Shown: one piece after another, positions 32,261 to 39,995 of the stretch
How the letters are laid out: each line of letters starts with the position of its first letter
How positions within the stretch are numbered: the first letter of the stretch is position 1
Assembly: GCF_013377905.1 (NCBI RefSeq)
Contig: NZ_JABKAV010000022.1
Location: forward strand, 1 to 51,871
Origin: Hymenobacter terrestris
Lineage (GTDB): Bacteria > Bacteroidota > Bacteroidia > Cytophagales > Hymenobacteraceae
DNA: 51,871 nt
Direction: 5' to 3'
Translations under genes and position numbers: made by a program
Notes under the pieces: generated by a model
Seen by the model: only the letters and a program-made list of their open reading frames with translations
What the model was told of the DNA's origin: nothing
Databases searched by the model: none

Positions 32261-32650
32261 CTACTCCCCCATCAGTTCCGCTGCCTCAAACACGCGTTGG
32301 ATTTTGCGCTTTTTCTCGACTACCTGAAACTGAAACGCGTCGGCGCGCTCGTCAAAATAAACGTCGGAAATGAGGCCCTGGTGGGCGGGTGGGGCGCTGG
32401 TTTTCACCTGGTCGCCGAAGCTGAACGGCGGTTTGCGGTAAAGTTCTTTGAACAGCTCGGCGCTGACGTAGAACTGCTGCTCATCGTAGCGGATGATGAT
32501 CCAGGCGTCGGTTTCGTCGATTTTCTCGAACACTTTGCCCAGCGGCTCCAGCCACTCGAAGGAGCGGCGGTTGGCGGGGTGAATGTAGGAGTAGCCGTAT
32601 TCGGGAGTCCAGCCATAGAGGCCAAACACCACGGGTTTGGGTCGGGGCAC
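32261..32650 (-). CDS. Hypothetical cytoplasmic protein
   Basis: A 129-residue protein starting with GTG 32650 (PRPKPVVFGLYGWTPEYGYS). It is rich in aromatic and charged residues (SFEWLEPLGKVFEKIDETDA, IIIRYDEQQFYV, YFDERADAFQFQVVEKKRKI), with alternating beta-strand-like patterns and no signal peptide. Family not recognised. It is divergent from the GH13 gene. The start is uncertain, since no ATG exists in the frame near this position. Confidence 0.6.
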   Translation of the reverse strand: MPRPKPVVFGLYGWTPEYGYSYIHPANRRSFEWLEPLGKVFEKIDETDAWIIIRYDEQQFYVSAELFKELYRKPPFSFGDQVKTSAPPAHQGLISDVYFDERADAFQFQVVEKKRKIQRVFEAAELMGE

Positions 32651-32816
32651 AGCGTCAGGAGTTAGAATTGAAGATATAGAGGGCCCTTATAACCAGTGCC
32701 GGGGCACACGGGTTTCCGGCAAAGCTACGCGCCCAGCCGGGCCGGCCAGCAACTTTCCCCCAACCAGCACAGTAAAGAAGCTCCTGCCGCCCCGCTTTCC
32801 GGTGGCGGCTTTTCCG

Positions 32817-34685
32817 ATGTTTTTTATGCCAGTACCCGCTACCACCACCCCTGTTTCCACTCCGGCCATCCCCACCTCTACTGCCCTTTCTGCTCCCATT
32901 GTGAAAGGTGGTATGGGTGCCCGGCCCCGCGCCGGCGGCACCACGTTTCGGGTGTGGGCGCCGGCTGCTACCGCCGTATCCCTGGTGGGCCCGTTCAACG
33001 ACTGGAACGCTAATACCCACCCACTCACCTCCGAAGATGAAGGCTACTGGGCCGCCGACTTTGCTGACCTTGGCCCCGGCACCGAGTACAAGTTCCACCT
33101 GCTAACGCCCCACGGCGAGCAAACCAAAAACGACCCCTACGCCCGTCAGGTAACCCATTCGGCCGGCAACTCAGTGGTGGTCGACCCCAATTTCGACTGG
33201 GAAGATGATGCGTTTCAGATGCCGGCCTGGAACGAGCTGGTGATTTACGAGCTGCACATCGGCACGTTCTACGCCCCCGACCCCGCACGGCCCGGCACCT
33301 TCTACGACGCCATCGAAAAGCTTGACCACCTGCGCGACCTGGGTATCAACGCCGTGGAAATTATGCCCGCGGCGGCCTTTCCGGGCAAGCTGAGCTGGGG
33401 CTACAATCCTGCTCACCCCTTCGCTATTGATGGCGACTACGGCGGGCCGACGGGCTTTCAGGAGTTCATCAAGCAGGCCCACCGCCGCGGTATTGCCGTG
33501 ATTCTGGACGTGGTGTACAACCACTTCGGACCCGGCGACCTGGACTTATGGCAGTTTGATGGCTGGCAGGAAAACGACGGCGGCGGCATCTACTTCTACA
33601 ACGACTGGCGCGCCGAAACGCCCTGGGGCCACAATCGCCCCGATTACGGCCGCGAAGCCGTGCGCCGCTACATCTGCGACAACGTGCTCATGTGGCTCGA
33701 AGACTACCACCTAGACGGGTTGCGTTGCGACGCCATTGCCCACATCCGCAACGTAACCGGCACCACCGACCCCACCCACGACCTGCCCGACGGCTGGAGC
33801 CTGATGCGCTGGATAAACGAGGAGGTGCGCGCCCGCATGCCTTGGAAAATCATGATTGCCGAGGATTTGTTGGGCGACGACTACATCACCCGCGCCCCCG
33901 AAGAGGGTGGCCAGGGCTTTTCGAGCCAGTGGGATGCGCGCTTCGTTTACCCCATCCGCGACGCGCTGACTGCACCCGACGACGCTAACCGGAACATGGC
34001 CGCCGTGGCCGAGGCCGTGCTGCACCGCTACAACGGCGAGTCGTTCCAACGAGTGGTGTATACCGAAAGTCACGACGAAGTGGCCAACGGCAAGGCCCGG
34101 GTGCCCGAGGAAATAATGCCCGGCGCGGCGGCCTCCTGGTATCCTAAAAAACGCTCGACCCTGGGGGCGGCCCTGATGCTCACGGTGCCCGGCATCCCCA
34201 TGATTTTTCAGGGCCAGACCATGCTGACCGACGGTTCCTTTTCCGACGACCAACCTCTCGACTGGGCCCGCGCTGAGGAGCACGCCGGACTGGTGCATTT
34301 ATATAAGGACCTCATTGCCCTGCGCCGCAACTTCGCGGGCCACACCCGCGGCTTGGTGGGCCAGCATGTCGAAGTGCACCACCTCAACGACGAGCAGAAG
34401 GTGCTGGCCTTCATCCGCCGCGACCAGGGCGGGCCGGGCGACACCACGGTAATCCTATGCAACTTCGCCGACCAGAGCCACGACAGCTACCGCATTGGTT
34501 TGCCCCGCTCGGGCCGCTGGCACGTGCGCTTCAACTCCGATTGGGAAGGCTACGACCACGAGTTCGGCAATTTCGAAAGCGTGGACTGTGAGGCCGAAGC
34601 CGGCATCTACGACGACCAGCCCTTCCACGGCACCTTCGGCCTGGCCCCGTACTCAGTTCTGGTACTGTCGCAGGAGCCAGAATAG
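32817..34685 (+). CDS. GH13 alpha-glucan branching-type enzyme with CBM48
   Basis: A 622-residue glycoside hydrolase family 13 protein. A CBM48-like N-terminal domain (TTFRVWAPAATAVSLVGPFN, residues 42-61) precedes the catalytic (beta/alpha)8 barrel: DVVYNHFGPG, nucleophile Asp305 in DGLRCDAIAHI, acid Glu349 in IAEDLLG and Asp420 in ESHDEV. The C-terminal beta domain ends in YSVLVLSQ. Next to a glycogen synthase it is most likely a 1,4-alpha-glucan branching enzyme, although YELHIGTFYAPDPARPGTF and ELMP-like EIMPAAAFPG also recall malto-oligosyltrehalose trehalohydrolase. Start ATG 32817 or 32826; the open frame further upstream is non-homologous. Confidence 0.82.
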   Translation: MFFMPVPATTTPVSTPAIPTSTALSAPIVKGGMGARPRAGGTTFRVWAPAATAVSLVGPFNDWNANTHPLTSEDEGYWAADFADLGPGTEYKFHLLTPHGEQTKNDPYARQVTHSAGNSVVVDPNFDWEDDAFQMPAWNELVIYELHIGTFYAPDPARPGTFYDAIEKLDHLRDLGINAVEIMPAAAFPGKLSWGYNPAHPFAIDGDYGGPTGFQEFIKQAHRRGIAVILDVVYNHFGPGDLDLWQFDGWQENDGGGIYFYNDWRAETPWGHNRPDYGREAVRRYICDNVLMWLEDYHLDGLRCDAIAHIRNVTGTTDPTHDLPDGWSLMRWINEEVRARMPWKIMIAEDLLGDDYITRAPEEGGQGFSSQWDARFVYPIRDALTAPDDANRNMAAVAEAVLHRYNGESFQRVVYTESHDEVANGKARVPEEIMPGAAASWYPKKRSTLGAALMLTVPGIPMIFQGQTMLTDGSFSDDQPLDWARAEEHAGLVHLYKDLIALRRNFAGHTRGLVGQHVEVHHLNDEQKVLAFIRRDQGGPGDTTVILCNFADQSHDSYRIGLPRSGRWHVRFNSDWEGYDHEFGNFESVDCEAEAGIYDDQPFHGTFGLAPYSVLVLSQEPE

Positions 34686-34717
34686 TTTGGCGCTATTCGA
34701 GTTAGCCGGAATGATGT

Positions 34718-34805
34718 AGAGGCGCAATATTTTGCGTCTCTGCATTGAACAGTAATGCGAAATGGTCAACGTCAGCATCGACGAGACGCAAAATATTGCG
34801 CCTCT
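34718..34805. repeat. Palindrome between the GH13 and GT3 genes (23-bp perfect arms)
   Basis: Arms 34718-34740 (AGAGGCGCAATATTTTGCGT then CTC) and 34783-34805 are perfect reverse complements, loop 42 nt. Each arm also contains the short palindrome GCAATATTTTGC-like core. It starts 32 bp after the GH13 stop. Confidence 0.9.
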
Positions 34806-34828
34806 GCGCTGTTCTGGCAGGAGTTTTT

Positions 34829-34856
34829 AGCTCCCGACTTGTAGCTTGTAGCTCCA
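34829..34856. repeat. 7-bp-phased repeat before the glycogen synthase
   Basis: Heptamers AGCTCCC-GACTTGT-AGCTTGT-AGCTCCA, ending 19 bp before ATG 34876. Confidence 0.55.
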
Positions 34857-34875
34857 AACCCACCCTCTGCCGCCA

Positions 34876-36735
34876 ATGCCCACTTCCTCGTTTGTCCCCG
34901 CCCCTGCCTCTGTTGCTGCCACTGTTGCCGATACTCTACTGGTGGAGGTGGCCTGGGAGGTCTGCAACCAGGTGGGCGGTATTTACACCGTTATCCGCAG
35001 CAAAGTGCCCGCCACCCGGCAGGTATGGGGCGGGCAATACTGCCTGCTGGGTCCCTACTTTCCGCAGCAGGCCCAGGGCGAGTTTGAGCCCGACGACGAG
35101 CAGCTGACTTCTTCCGACGACCCGTTTGGCCGGGCCGTGGCGGCCATGCGGGCGCTGGGCTACAGCGTGCAGCTGGGCACCTGGCTTGTAACGGGCCGCC
35201 CCCGCGTGGTGCTCATCGACCCGTTTCAGGCGTACCCGCGGCTTGATGCTATTAAGGCCGACCTCTGGGAGCACCACGGCCTGCCCATGCCCGCCGCCGA
35301 CGACCTGCTGCATCAGGTAGCGGCTTTCGGGGAGCTGGCGAAGGTGTTTCTGCAGCTGCTGGCCGCCGAAACCGCACCACCCCAGCGGCTGATTGCCCAT
35401 TTTCACGAGTGGATGACGGGGGTGGCCATTCCAGCGTTGCGCCGCGAGCAGGTGCCGGTGCATCTGGTATTCACCACCCACGCCACGCTGCTGGGTCGCT
35501 ACCTGGCCATGAACGACCCCAACTTCTACGACCACCTTATGCAGGTGGACTGGCTGGCGGAGGCCCGGCGCTTCAACATCGAGGCGGCCGTGACGATGGA
35601 GCGCGCCGCTGCCCACGGGGCGCACGTGTTCACGACGGTGAGCGAGCTGACGGTGCGCGAGTGCATTTACCTGCTCGACCGGATTCCGGACGCCGTGCTG
35701 CCCAACGGCCTCAACATCGAGCGGTTTGTGGCCCTCCACGAGTTCCAGAACCTGCATCAGCAGTACAAGGCCAAGATTCACGAGTTTGTGATGGCCCACT
35801 TCTTCCAGAGCTATTCCTTCGACCTCGACAAGACGCTGTACCTGTTTACGAGCGGGCGCTACGAATACCACAACAAGGGCTTCGACCTGACGCTGGAGGC
35901 GCTGGCCCGGCTCAACTACCGCCTGCAGCAAAGTGGGCTGGAGGGCAACGTAGTGATGTTCTTCATCACCAAGCGGCCCTTTACCAGCATCAATCCGCAG
36001 GTGCTGCAGAGCCGGGCCGTGCTGGAGGAAGTGCGCGAAACCTGCGAGGCCATTGAGCGGCAGGTGGGCGAGCGGCTGTTCTACGCCGCCGCCGCCTCCG
36101 ACGACAACCGCCTGCCCGACCTGAGCACTATGGTGGACGACTACTGGCGCCTGCGCTACCGCCGCACCCTGCAAAGCTGGAAAACCAGCGCCCTGCCCCC
36201 CGTCATCACCCACAACCTCGTCGACGACCAGAACGACGACATCCTCGACTTCTTGCGCCGCGCCGACCTGGTAAACAACCAGCACGACCGGGTAAAAATC
36301 GTGTACCACCCCGATTTTGTGTCGCCTACCTCGCCGCTGTTCGGCATGGAGTACGGCCAGTTTGTGCGCGGCTGCCACCTAGGCGTTTTCCCGAGCTACT
36401 ACGAGCCCTGGGGCTACACGCCCCTGGAGTGCGTGGCCCGCGGCGTGCCGGCCATTACCTCCGACCTATCGGGCTTCGGTGACTACGTGCTGCAGAACGT
36501 GCCGGCCCACATCGAGCAGGGCATTTTTGTAGTGCATCGCCAGGAAAAAAGCTTCGACGAGGCCGCTGAGGAGCTCACCGATATGCTCTGGGAATTTGTG
36601 CAGCTCAACCGCCGCGAGCGAATCATGCAGCGCAATAACGTGGAAAGCTCGGCCGAAATGTTCGACTGGAAAAATCTGCGCGTGTACTACGACCACGCCT
36701 ACCAACTGGCCCTGGAGCGCGGTGGGTTCACATAA
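34876..36735 (+). CDS. Eukaryotic-type (GT3) glycogen synthase
   Basis: A 619-residue glycosyltransferase family 3 enzyme that extends alpha-1,4-glucan from a nucleotide-glucose donor. The N terminus EVAWEVCNQVGGIYTVIRSK (about 24-43) is the GT3 hallmark, as in yeast and mammalian glycogen synthase. HFHEWMTGVAIPALR, TTHATLLGRYLA, PNGLNIERF and the catalytic SYYEPWGYTPLECVARG all match. Near the C terminus RRERIMQR (579-586) aligns with the arginine cluster that binds glucose-6-phosphate in yeast Gsy2, so allosteric activation is plausible; this is inference. The gene forms a pair with the GH13 enzyme, separated by a palindrome. No bacterial-type GT5 synthase is seen here. Confidence 0.9.
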   Translation: MPTSSFVPAPASVAATVADTLLVEVAWEVCNQVGGIYTVIRSKVPATRQVWGGQYCLLGPYFPQQAQGEFEPDDEQLTSSDDPFGRAVAAMRALGYSVQLGTWLVTGRPRVVLIDPFQAYPRLDAIKADLWEHHGLPMPAADDLLHQVAAFGELAKVFLQLLAAETAPPQRLIAHFHEWMTGVAIPALRREQVPVHLVFTTHATLLGRYLAMNDPNFYDHLMQVDWLAEARRFNIEAAVTMERAAAHGAHVFTTVSELTVRECIYLLDRIPDAVLPNGLNIERFVALHEFQNLHQQYKAKIHEFVMAHFFQSYSFDLDKTLYLFTSGRYEYHNKGFDLTLEALARLNYRLQQSGLEGNVVMFFITKRPFTSINPQVLQSRAVLEEVRETCEAIERQVGERLFYAAAASDDNRLPDLSTMVDDYWRLRYRRTLQSWKTSALPPVITHNLVDDQNDDILDFLRRADLVNNQHDRVKIVYHPDFVSPTSPLFGMEYGQFVRGCHLGVFPSYYEPWGYTPLECVARGVPAITSDLSGFGDYVLQNVPAHIEQGIFVVHRQEKSFDEAAEELTDMLWEFVQLNRRERIMQRNNVESSAEMFDWKNLRVYYDHAYQLALERGGFT

Positions 36736-36767
36736 CGAGTAGGGAATTAGAGTATCTAATTTTGGTG

Positions 36768-36818
36768 CTTTTCAGGCTAATCTGCCGTGGCCCTTAGCCT
36801 GCGGATTGGCCTGAAAAG
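36768..36818 (+). terminator. Hairpin after the glycogen synthase gene
   Basis: CTTTTCAGGC (36768-36777) pairs with GCCTGAAAAG (36809-36818), with further inner pairing AATC/GATT-like and CCG/CGG. It starts 32 bp after the stop. Confidence 0.7.
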
Positions 36819-36920
36819 TATATGACACTCATTCAGTATATTTCATTTATAGCGTGGCAGTATAATCTCACCAAATAATTATCCTTTTTTTGCGAATCTT
36901 TTATTTCAGCGTTACCTCCC

Positions 36921-37436
36921 ATGACTACTCGTGACCTATTCATTATCATCCTGAGGATTATTGGACTGTTCTTCTTCAAGGATTTAGTAATAAGCTCAGC
37001 AGGGGTTATGCCTTTGCTTAGTTCATTTGGTTTAACTGACGATCCTTCACTGAGGCTAATGGCTTTAATGTCAGTAGTGGTAGGTATAGGAATATATATC
37101 GTTCTATTATATTTCTTTATCTATCGAGCCGAATGGTTGGTAGATAAGTTGCGTCTTACTGAAGGAATCCCGAACGTACTACCCTTGGCAATACACCGCT
37201 CTACGGTATTAAGTATTGCTATTGTCGTTATAGGTGGTTTAATATTATCTACCGAAATCCCAAACTTATGTCGCTTGTTATTCATGTATGCACAGGAGCG
37301 AAATATTGGCGAAAGGAATTCTGATATTTCGGACTATTTATTACTCACGATTGTAAAAGCAGTAATAGGGGTCATTTTAATTAACAAGCAGCGGCAACTT
37401 GTTGCTTTTATTGAGGCGCGGCGCAAGCATTTGTAG
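36921..37436 (+). CDS. AT-rich hypothetical membrane protein
   Basis: A 171-residue protein with about four transmembrane helices (near residues 7-32, 40-70, 90-112 and 135-152), charged connecting loops (YRAEWLVDKLRLTEG, YAQERNIGERNSD) and a basic end (FIEARRKHL). No family recognised. The gene and its upstream 185 bp are clearly richer in A and T than every neighbour, with codons such as TTA, ATA and AAT that are rare elsewhere in the window, suggesting recent acquisition. Upstream there is the glycogen synthase terminator and then AT-rich DNA without a clear -33/-7 pair. Confidence 0.7.
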   Translation: MTTRDLFIIILRIIGLFFFKDLVISSAGVMPLLSSFGLTDDPSLRLMALMSVVVGIGIYIVLLYFFIYRAEWLVDKLRLTEGIPNVLPLAIHRSTVLSIAIVVIGGLILSTEIPNLCRLLFMYAQERNIGERNSDISDYLLLTIVKAVIGVILINKQRQLVAFIEARRKHL

Positions 37437-37490
37437 GCCCAGAAGCCTTGCTACCGATGCAGACATTCCCGCTCCTACTTACCTTACCCC

Positions 37491-38321
37491 ATGAAACGCG
37501 CCCTTCCGGTTCTGCTGCTGCTGACGGCCGCCACGGCAGGTCTGGCCCACGAATTCTGGGTGGAGCCGGTACGTTTTGTAGTGGCACCGGGCACGAGCGT
37601 ACACCTGCGGCGGTTTTCGGGCGAAGATTTTCTGGGTGAGGCCTGGACCGGCCGCAGCGCCCGGCTGATTTTGTTCCGTCACTACTCGCCCGGCGTGGCT
37701 TCCACCGATTTGCTGGCCGCCGCCACGGCCGCCGATACCATCCAAAGCACCGTAACGTTACGCCAGCCCGGCACCCACCTTGTGGCCCTGGCCACCAACA
37801 ATGCCCTTATTACGCTGGAGGCTGAAAAATTTTCGGCTTACCTGCATGAAGAAGGCCTCGACAACGTGCTGGCCCTACGCGAACAGCGGGGCCAAACCAG
37901 CCAGCCCGGCCGCGAAGCTTACCGGCGCTGCGCCAAAACGCTGGTGCAGGCCGGCACCCTCTCTCCCACCGATACCGCCCGTGCCTGGGCCCGGCCCGTA
38001 GGCCTGCCGCTGGAGCTAGTGCCCGAGCAAAACCCCTACACGCTGGGCCCCGACGCCCCGCTTACGGTGCGCGTGCTGCGGGCCGGTCAGCCGGTGGCGG
38101 GCCAACTAGTGCTGTTGTGGCGGCGCGGTGCCCAGCCCCGGGCGCTGCTGCAAAAACTTCGCAGCAACCAAAATGGTCGGGTGTTGTTACATTTGTCCGG
38201 CCCTGGCCAGTACCTCGTCAGCACTGTGCGCATGGAAAGCGCGCCGGCTGCTACCGGGGCCGACTGGCAGAGTACGTGGAGCACGTTGACTTTCGGGGTG
38301 GCGGGGAAAGCCCGGCGCTAA
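37491..38321 (+). CDS. DUF4198 (NikM-like) periplasmic protein
   Basis: A 276-residue protein with a signal peptide (MKRALPVLLLLTAATAGLA). The mature protein opens HEFWVEPVRFVV, where the N-terminal His after cleavage is the hallmark of DUF4198, a family that includes the NikM-like components of nickel/cobalt uptake. The middle shows LRQPGTHLVALATNNALITL and KFSAYLHEEGLDNVLALR, and a second beta-sandwich domain follows (LTVRVLRAGQPVAGQLVLLW, GRVLLHLSGPGQYLVST). Metal binding by the N terminus is inferred. No transporter genes are adjacent. Confidence 0.8.
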   Translation: MKRALPVLLLLTAATAGLAHEFWVEPVRFVVAPGTSVHLRRFSGEDFLGEAWTGRSARLILFRHYSPGVASTDLLAAATAADTIQSTVTLRQPGTHLVALATNNALITLEAEKFSAYLHEEGLDNVLALREQRGQTSQPGREAYRRCAKTLVQAGTLSPTDTARAWARPVGLPLELVPEQNPYTLGPDAPLTVRVLRAGQPVAGQLVLLWRRGAQPRALLQKLRSNQNGRVLLHLSGPGQYLVSTVRMESAPAATGADWQSTWSTLTFGVAGKARR

Positions 38322-38356
38322 CCCCGGTAGTCAGCTTTTTCGGCATCCATTCCGGA

Positions 38357-38388
38357 TTTACGCCCAACGGCTTTTTTTGCTACCTTCG
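38357..38388 (+). promoter_or_regulatory. Probable promoter of the STAS gene
   Basis: TTTA (38357-38360)-N20-TACCTTCG (38381-38388), one mismatch in each box, 34 bp before ATG 38423. Confidence 0.5.
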
Positions 38389-38422
38389 CAATTACTCCCC
38401 AATAACCGAACCGACCTGCGGT

Positions 38423-38797
38423 ATGAAGTACTCCATCGATAAAAAAGAAACCTACACTATCATCACCATTGATGAGAAAAAGCTCGACACTACAGTTGCG
38501 CCCGATCTGAAATCGGAATTCGTAAAGCTGAATGCGGAGGGCATCAACAACCTGATTCTGGATCTGAGCAACGTAAAATACACCGATTCGTCGGGCCTGA
38601 GCTCCATTCTGATTGCCAACCGCCTGTGCAACTCGACCGGTGGCCTGCTGGTGATGACCGGCCTGCAGGACCACGTGATGAAGCTCATCACCATCAGCAA
38701 GCTCGAATCGGTGCTGCATATTCTGCCCACCGTAGAGGAAGGTATCGACCGCATCTTCCTGCACGCCATCGAGCGCGACCTCACCAGCAAGGAGTAA
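38423..38797 (+). CDS. STAS-domain anti-sigma factor antagonist
   Basis: A 124-residue SpoIIAA/RsbV-like protein. It has the STAS fold, with KLDTTVAPDLKSEFVKL (residues 20-36), NLILDLSNVKYTDSSGLSS and the regulated serine in DSSGLS (Ser57, matching Ser58 of SpoIIAA). When unphosphorylated such proteins bind an anti-sigma kinase and release its partner. The C terminus (LPTVEEGIDRIFLHAI) is normal. No anti-sigma kinase or phosphatase lies nearby, so the partner is unknown. The start is the ATG at 38423; the longer frame comes from the preceding gene's region. Confidence 0.88.
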   Translation: MKYSIDKKETYTIITIDEKKLDTTVAPDLKSEFVKLNAEGINNLILDLSNVKYTDSSGLSSILIANRLCNSTGGLLVMTGLQDHVMKLITISKLESVLHILPTVEEGIDRIFLHAIERDLTSKE

Positions 38798-38803
38798 TTT
38801 TTT

Positions 38804-38897
38804 GGCTATAAGCTATAAGCTGCAAGCTGCAAGCCTTCGTTCTGCCGACTCGTTCTCAGAACCAAAGCTTGCAGCTTGCAGCTTATGGCTTGTAGCC
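38804..38897. repeat. Inverted repeat built of 7-bp units, 31-bp arms
   Basis: Arms 38804-38834 and 38867-38897 pair over 31 bp with two mismatches (loop 32 nt). Each arm is made of heptamers (AGCTATA-AGCTGCA-AGCTGCA-AGC). It begins 6 bp after the STAS stop and ends 11 bp before the RNase Z start. Confidence 0.85.
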
Positions 38898-38908
38898 GTA
38901 TTCACCCT

Positions 38909-39826
38909 ATGGAGTTTGAGCTGAAAATCCTCGGCAGCGCCTCGGCCACCCCGTTTCTCGACCGCCACCACACGGCTCAGGTGCTGAACGTGAACGGCAT
39001 GCCCTACCTCATCGACTGCGGCGAGGGCACCCAGCGGCGGCTGCTGGAGTACAAGCTGCGGCCCCAGCGGCTACAGAACATCTTCATCAGCCACCTGCAC
39101 GGCGACCATTTTTTTGGGCTGTTCGGGCTGCTGGGCACTATGAACCTGACCGGCCGGACCGAGCCGCTGCATCTTTTCGGTCCGGCCGGCCTCGACGAAA
39201 TCCTGACCACCCAGTTCCGGCACTCGCACACTCACCTCAACTTTACGCTCGAATTCACGGCCGTCGATACCACCGAGCACCGGCTTATTTTCGAGGATAA
39301 GAACCTGACGGTGCATTCGCTGCCCATGCGCCACCGCATTCCGTGCTGTGGCTACCTATTCCGCGAAAAGCCCAAGCGCCGCCGGCTGCTGGCCGGGCAG
39401 CTGCCCGCCGGCCTTACGCCCGCCCAACTCACGGCCCTCACGCTGGGCGAAGATGTGCGCGACGAATCCGGCCAGGTGCTGGCCCTGAACGCGGCCGTTA
39501 CCACCGAGCCCAAACGCGCCCGCAGCTACGCCTTCTGCTCCGATACGCTCTACACCGAAACACTGTCGGAGTTGGTGCACGGTGTAGATCTGCTTTATCA
39601 CGAAGCCACATTTCTGGACGATATGCGCGAGCGGGCCGCCACTACCCACCACAGCACCGCCCGCCAGGCAGGTTTGCTGGCTCGCCGCGCCGAAGTGCAG
39701 CGCCTGCTTATCGGCCACTTCAGCAGCCGCTACCGCGACTTGGAGCCGCTGCTGGCCGAGGCCCGCACCCAGTTCCCCTGGACCAGCCTGGCCGTGGAAG
39801 GCAGCACGTTTTCGGTGGCCGAGTAA
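38909..39826 (+). CDS. rnz: Ribonuclease Z
   Basis: A 305-residue metallo-beta-lactamase-fold nuclease that removes the 3' trailer of tRNA precursors. Start ATG 38909 (MEFELKILGSASATP), with the zinc motif HLHGDH at 62-67, the specific PxKxRxF-like region reduced to PKRARSYAFCSDT, and later histidines in YHEATF, THHSTARQAG and LIGHFSSRY. Length is normal for the short bacterial form. The upstream gap is filled by an inverted repeat, so its promoter is unclear; co-transcription with the STAS gene is possible. Confidence 0.93.
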   Translation: MEFELKILGSASATPFLDRHHTAQVLNVNGMPYLIDCGEGTQRRLLEYKLRPQRLQNIFISHLHGDHFFGLFGLLGTMNLTGRTEPLHLFGPAGLDEILTTQFRHSHTHLNFTLEFTAVDTTEHRLIFEDKNLTVHSLPMRHRIPCCGYLFREKPKRRRLLAGQLPAGLTPAQLTALTLGEDVRDESGQVLALNAAVTTEPKRARSYAFCSDTLYTETLSELVHGVDLLYHEATFLDDMRERAATTHHSTARQAGLLARRAEVQRLLIGHFSSRYRDLEPLLAEARTQFPWTSLAVEGSTFSVAE

Positions 39827-39853
39827 GGGGAGAAAGCCGTCGCAATCAGAAAA

Positions 39854-39956
39854 AGCCCGTCATGCTGAGCGCAGCTAAAGCATCTGTACAGCTTTGCTGG
39901 GTTACCATTACAACGAAGCGGTAGAGATGCTTCGGCTGCGCTCAGCATGACGGGCT
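39854..39956. repeat. Palindrome, GTCATGCTGAGC family, copy F
   Basis: Outer arms AGCCCGTCATGCTGAGCGC and GCGCTCAGCATGACGGGCT pair perfectly. The inner left arm has drifted (CATCTGTACAGCTTTG against CAACGAAGCGGTAGAGATG). It begins 27 bp after the RNase Z stop. Confidence 0.9.
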
Positions 39957-39995
39957 GCTTTGCTTTCCATCTTCTTCGTTCCCTCCTGCACCCCC

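Noticed and set aside
32637..32816. N-terminal extension of the GH13 gene
   Set aside because: The extra 60 residues are unlike GH13 proteins and run through the divergent intergenic region; ATG 32817 fits better.
34936..36378. 480-residue open frame on the minus strand
   Set aside because: It is antisense to the GT3 glycogen synthase, whose motifs are clear. The frame is open only because of high GC, and its translation is His/Val/Gly-rich low-quality sequence.
36757..36764. TAATTTTG box after the glycogen synthase gene as a promoter
   Set aside because: It matches TAnnTTTG but has no -33 partner and lies immediately before the terminator hairpin, 157 bp from the next start.
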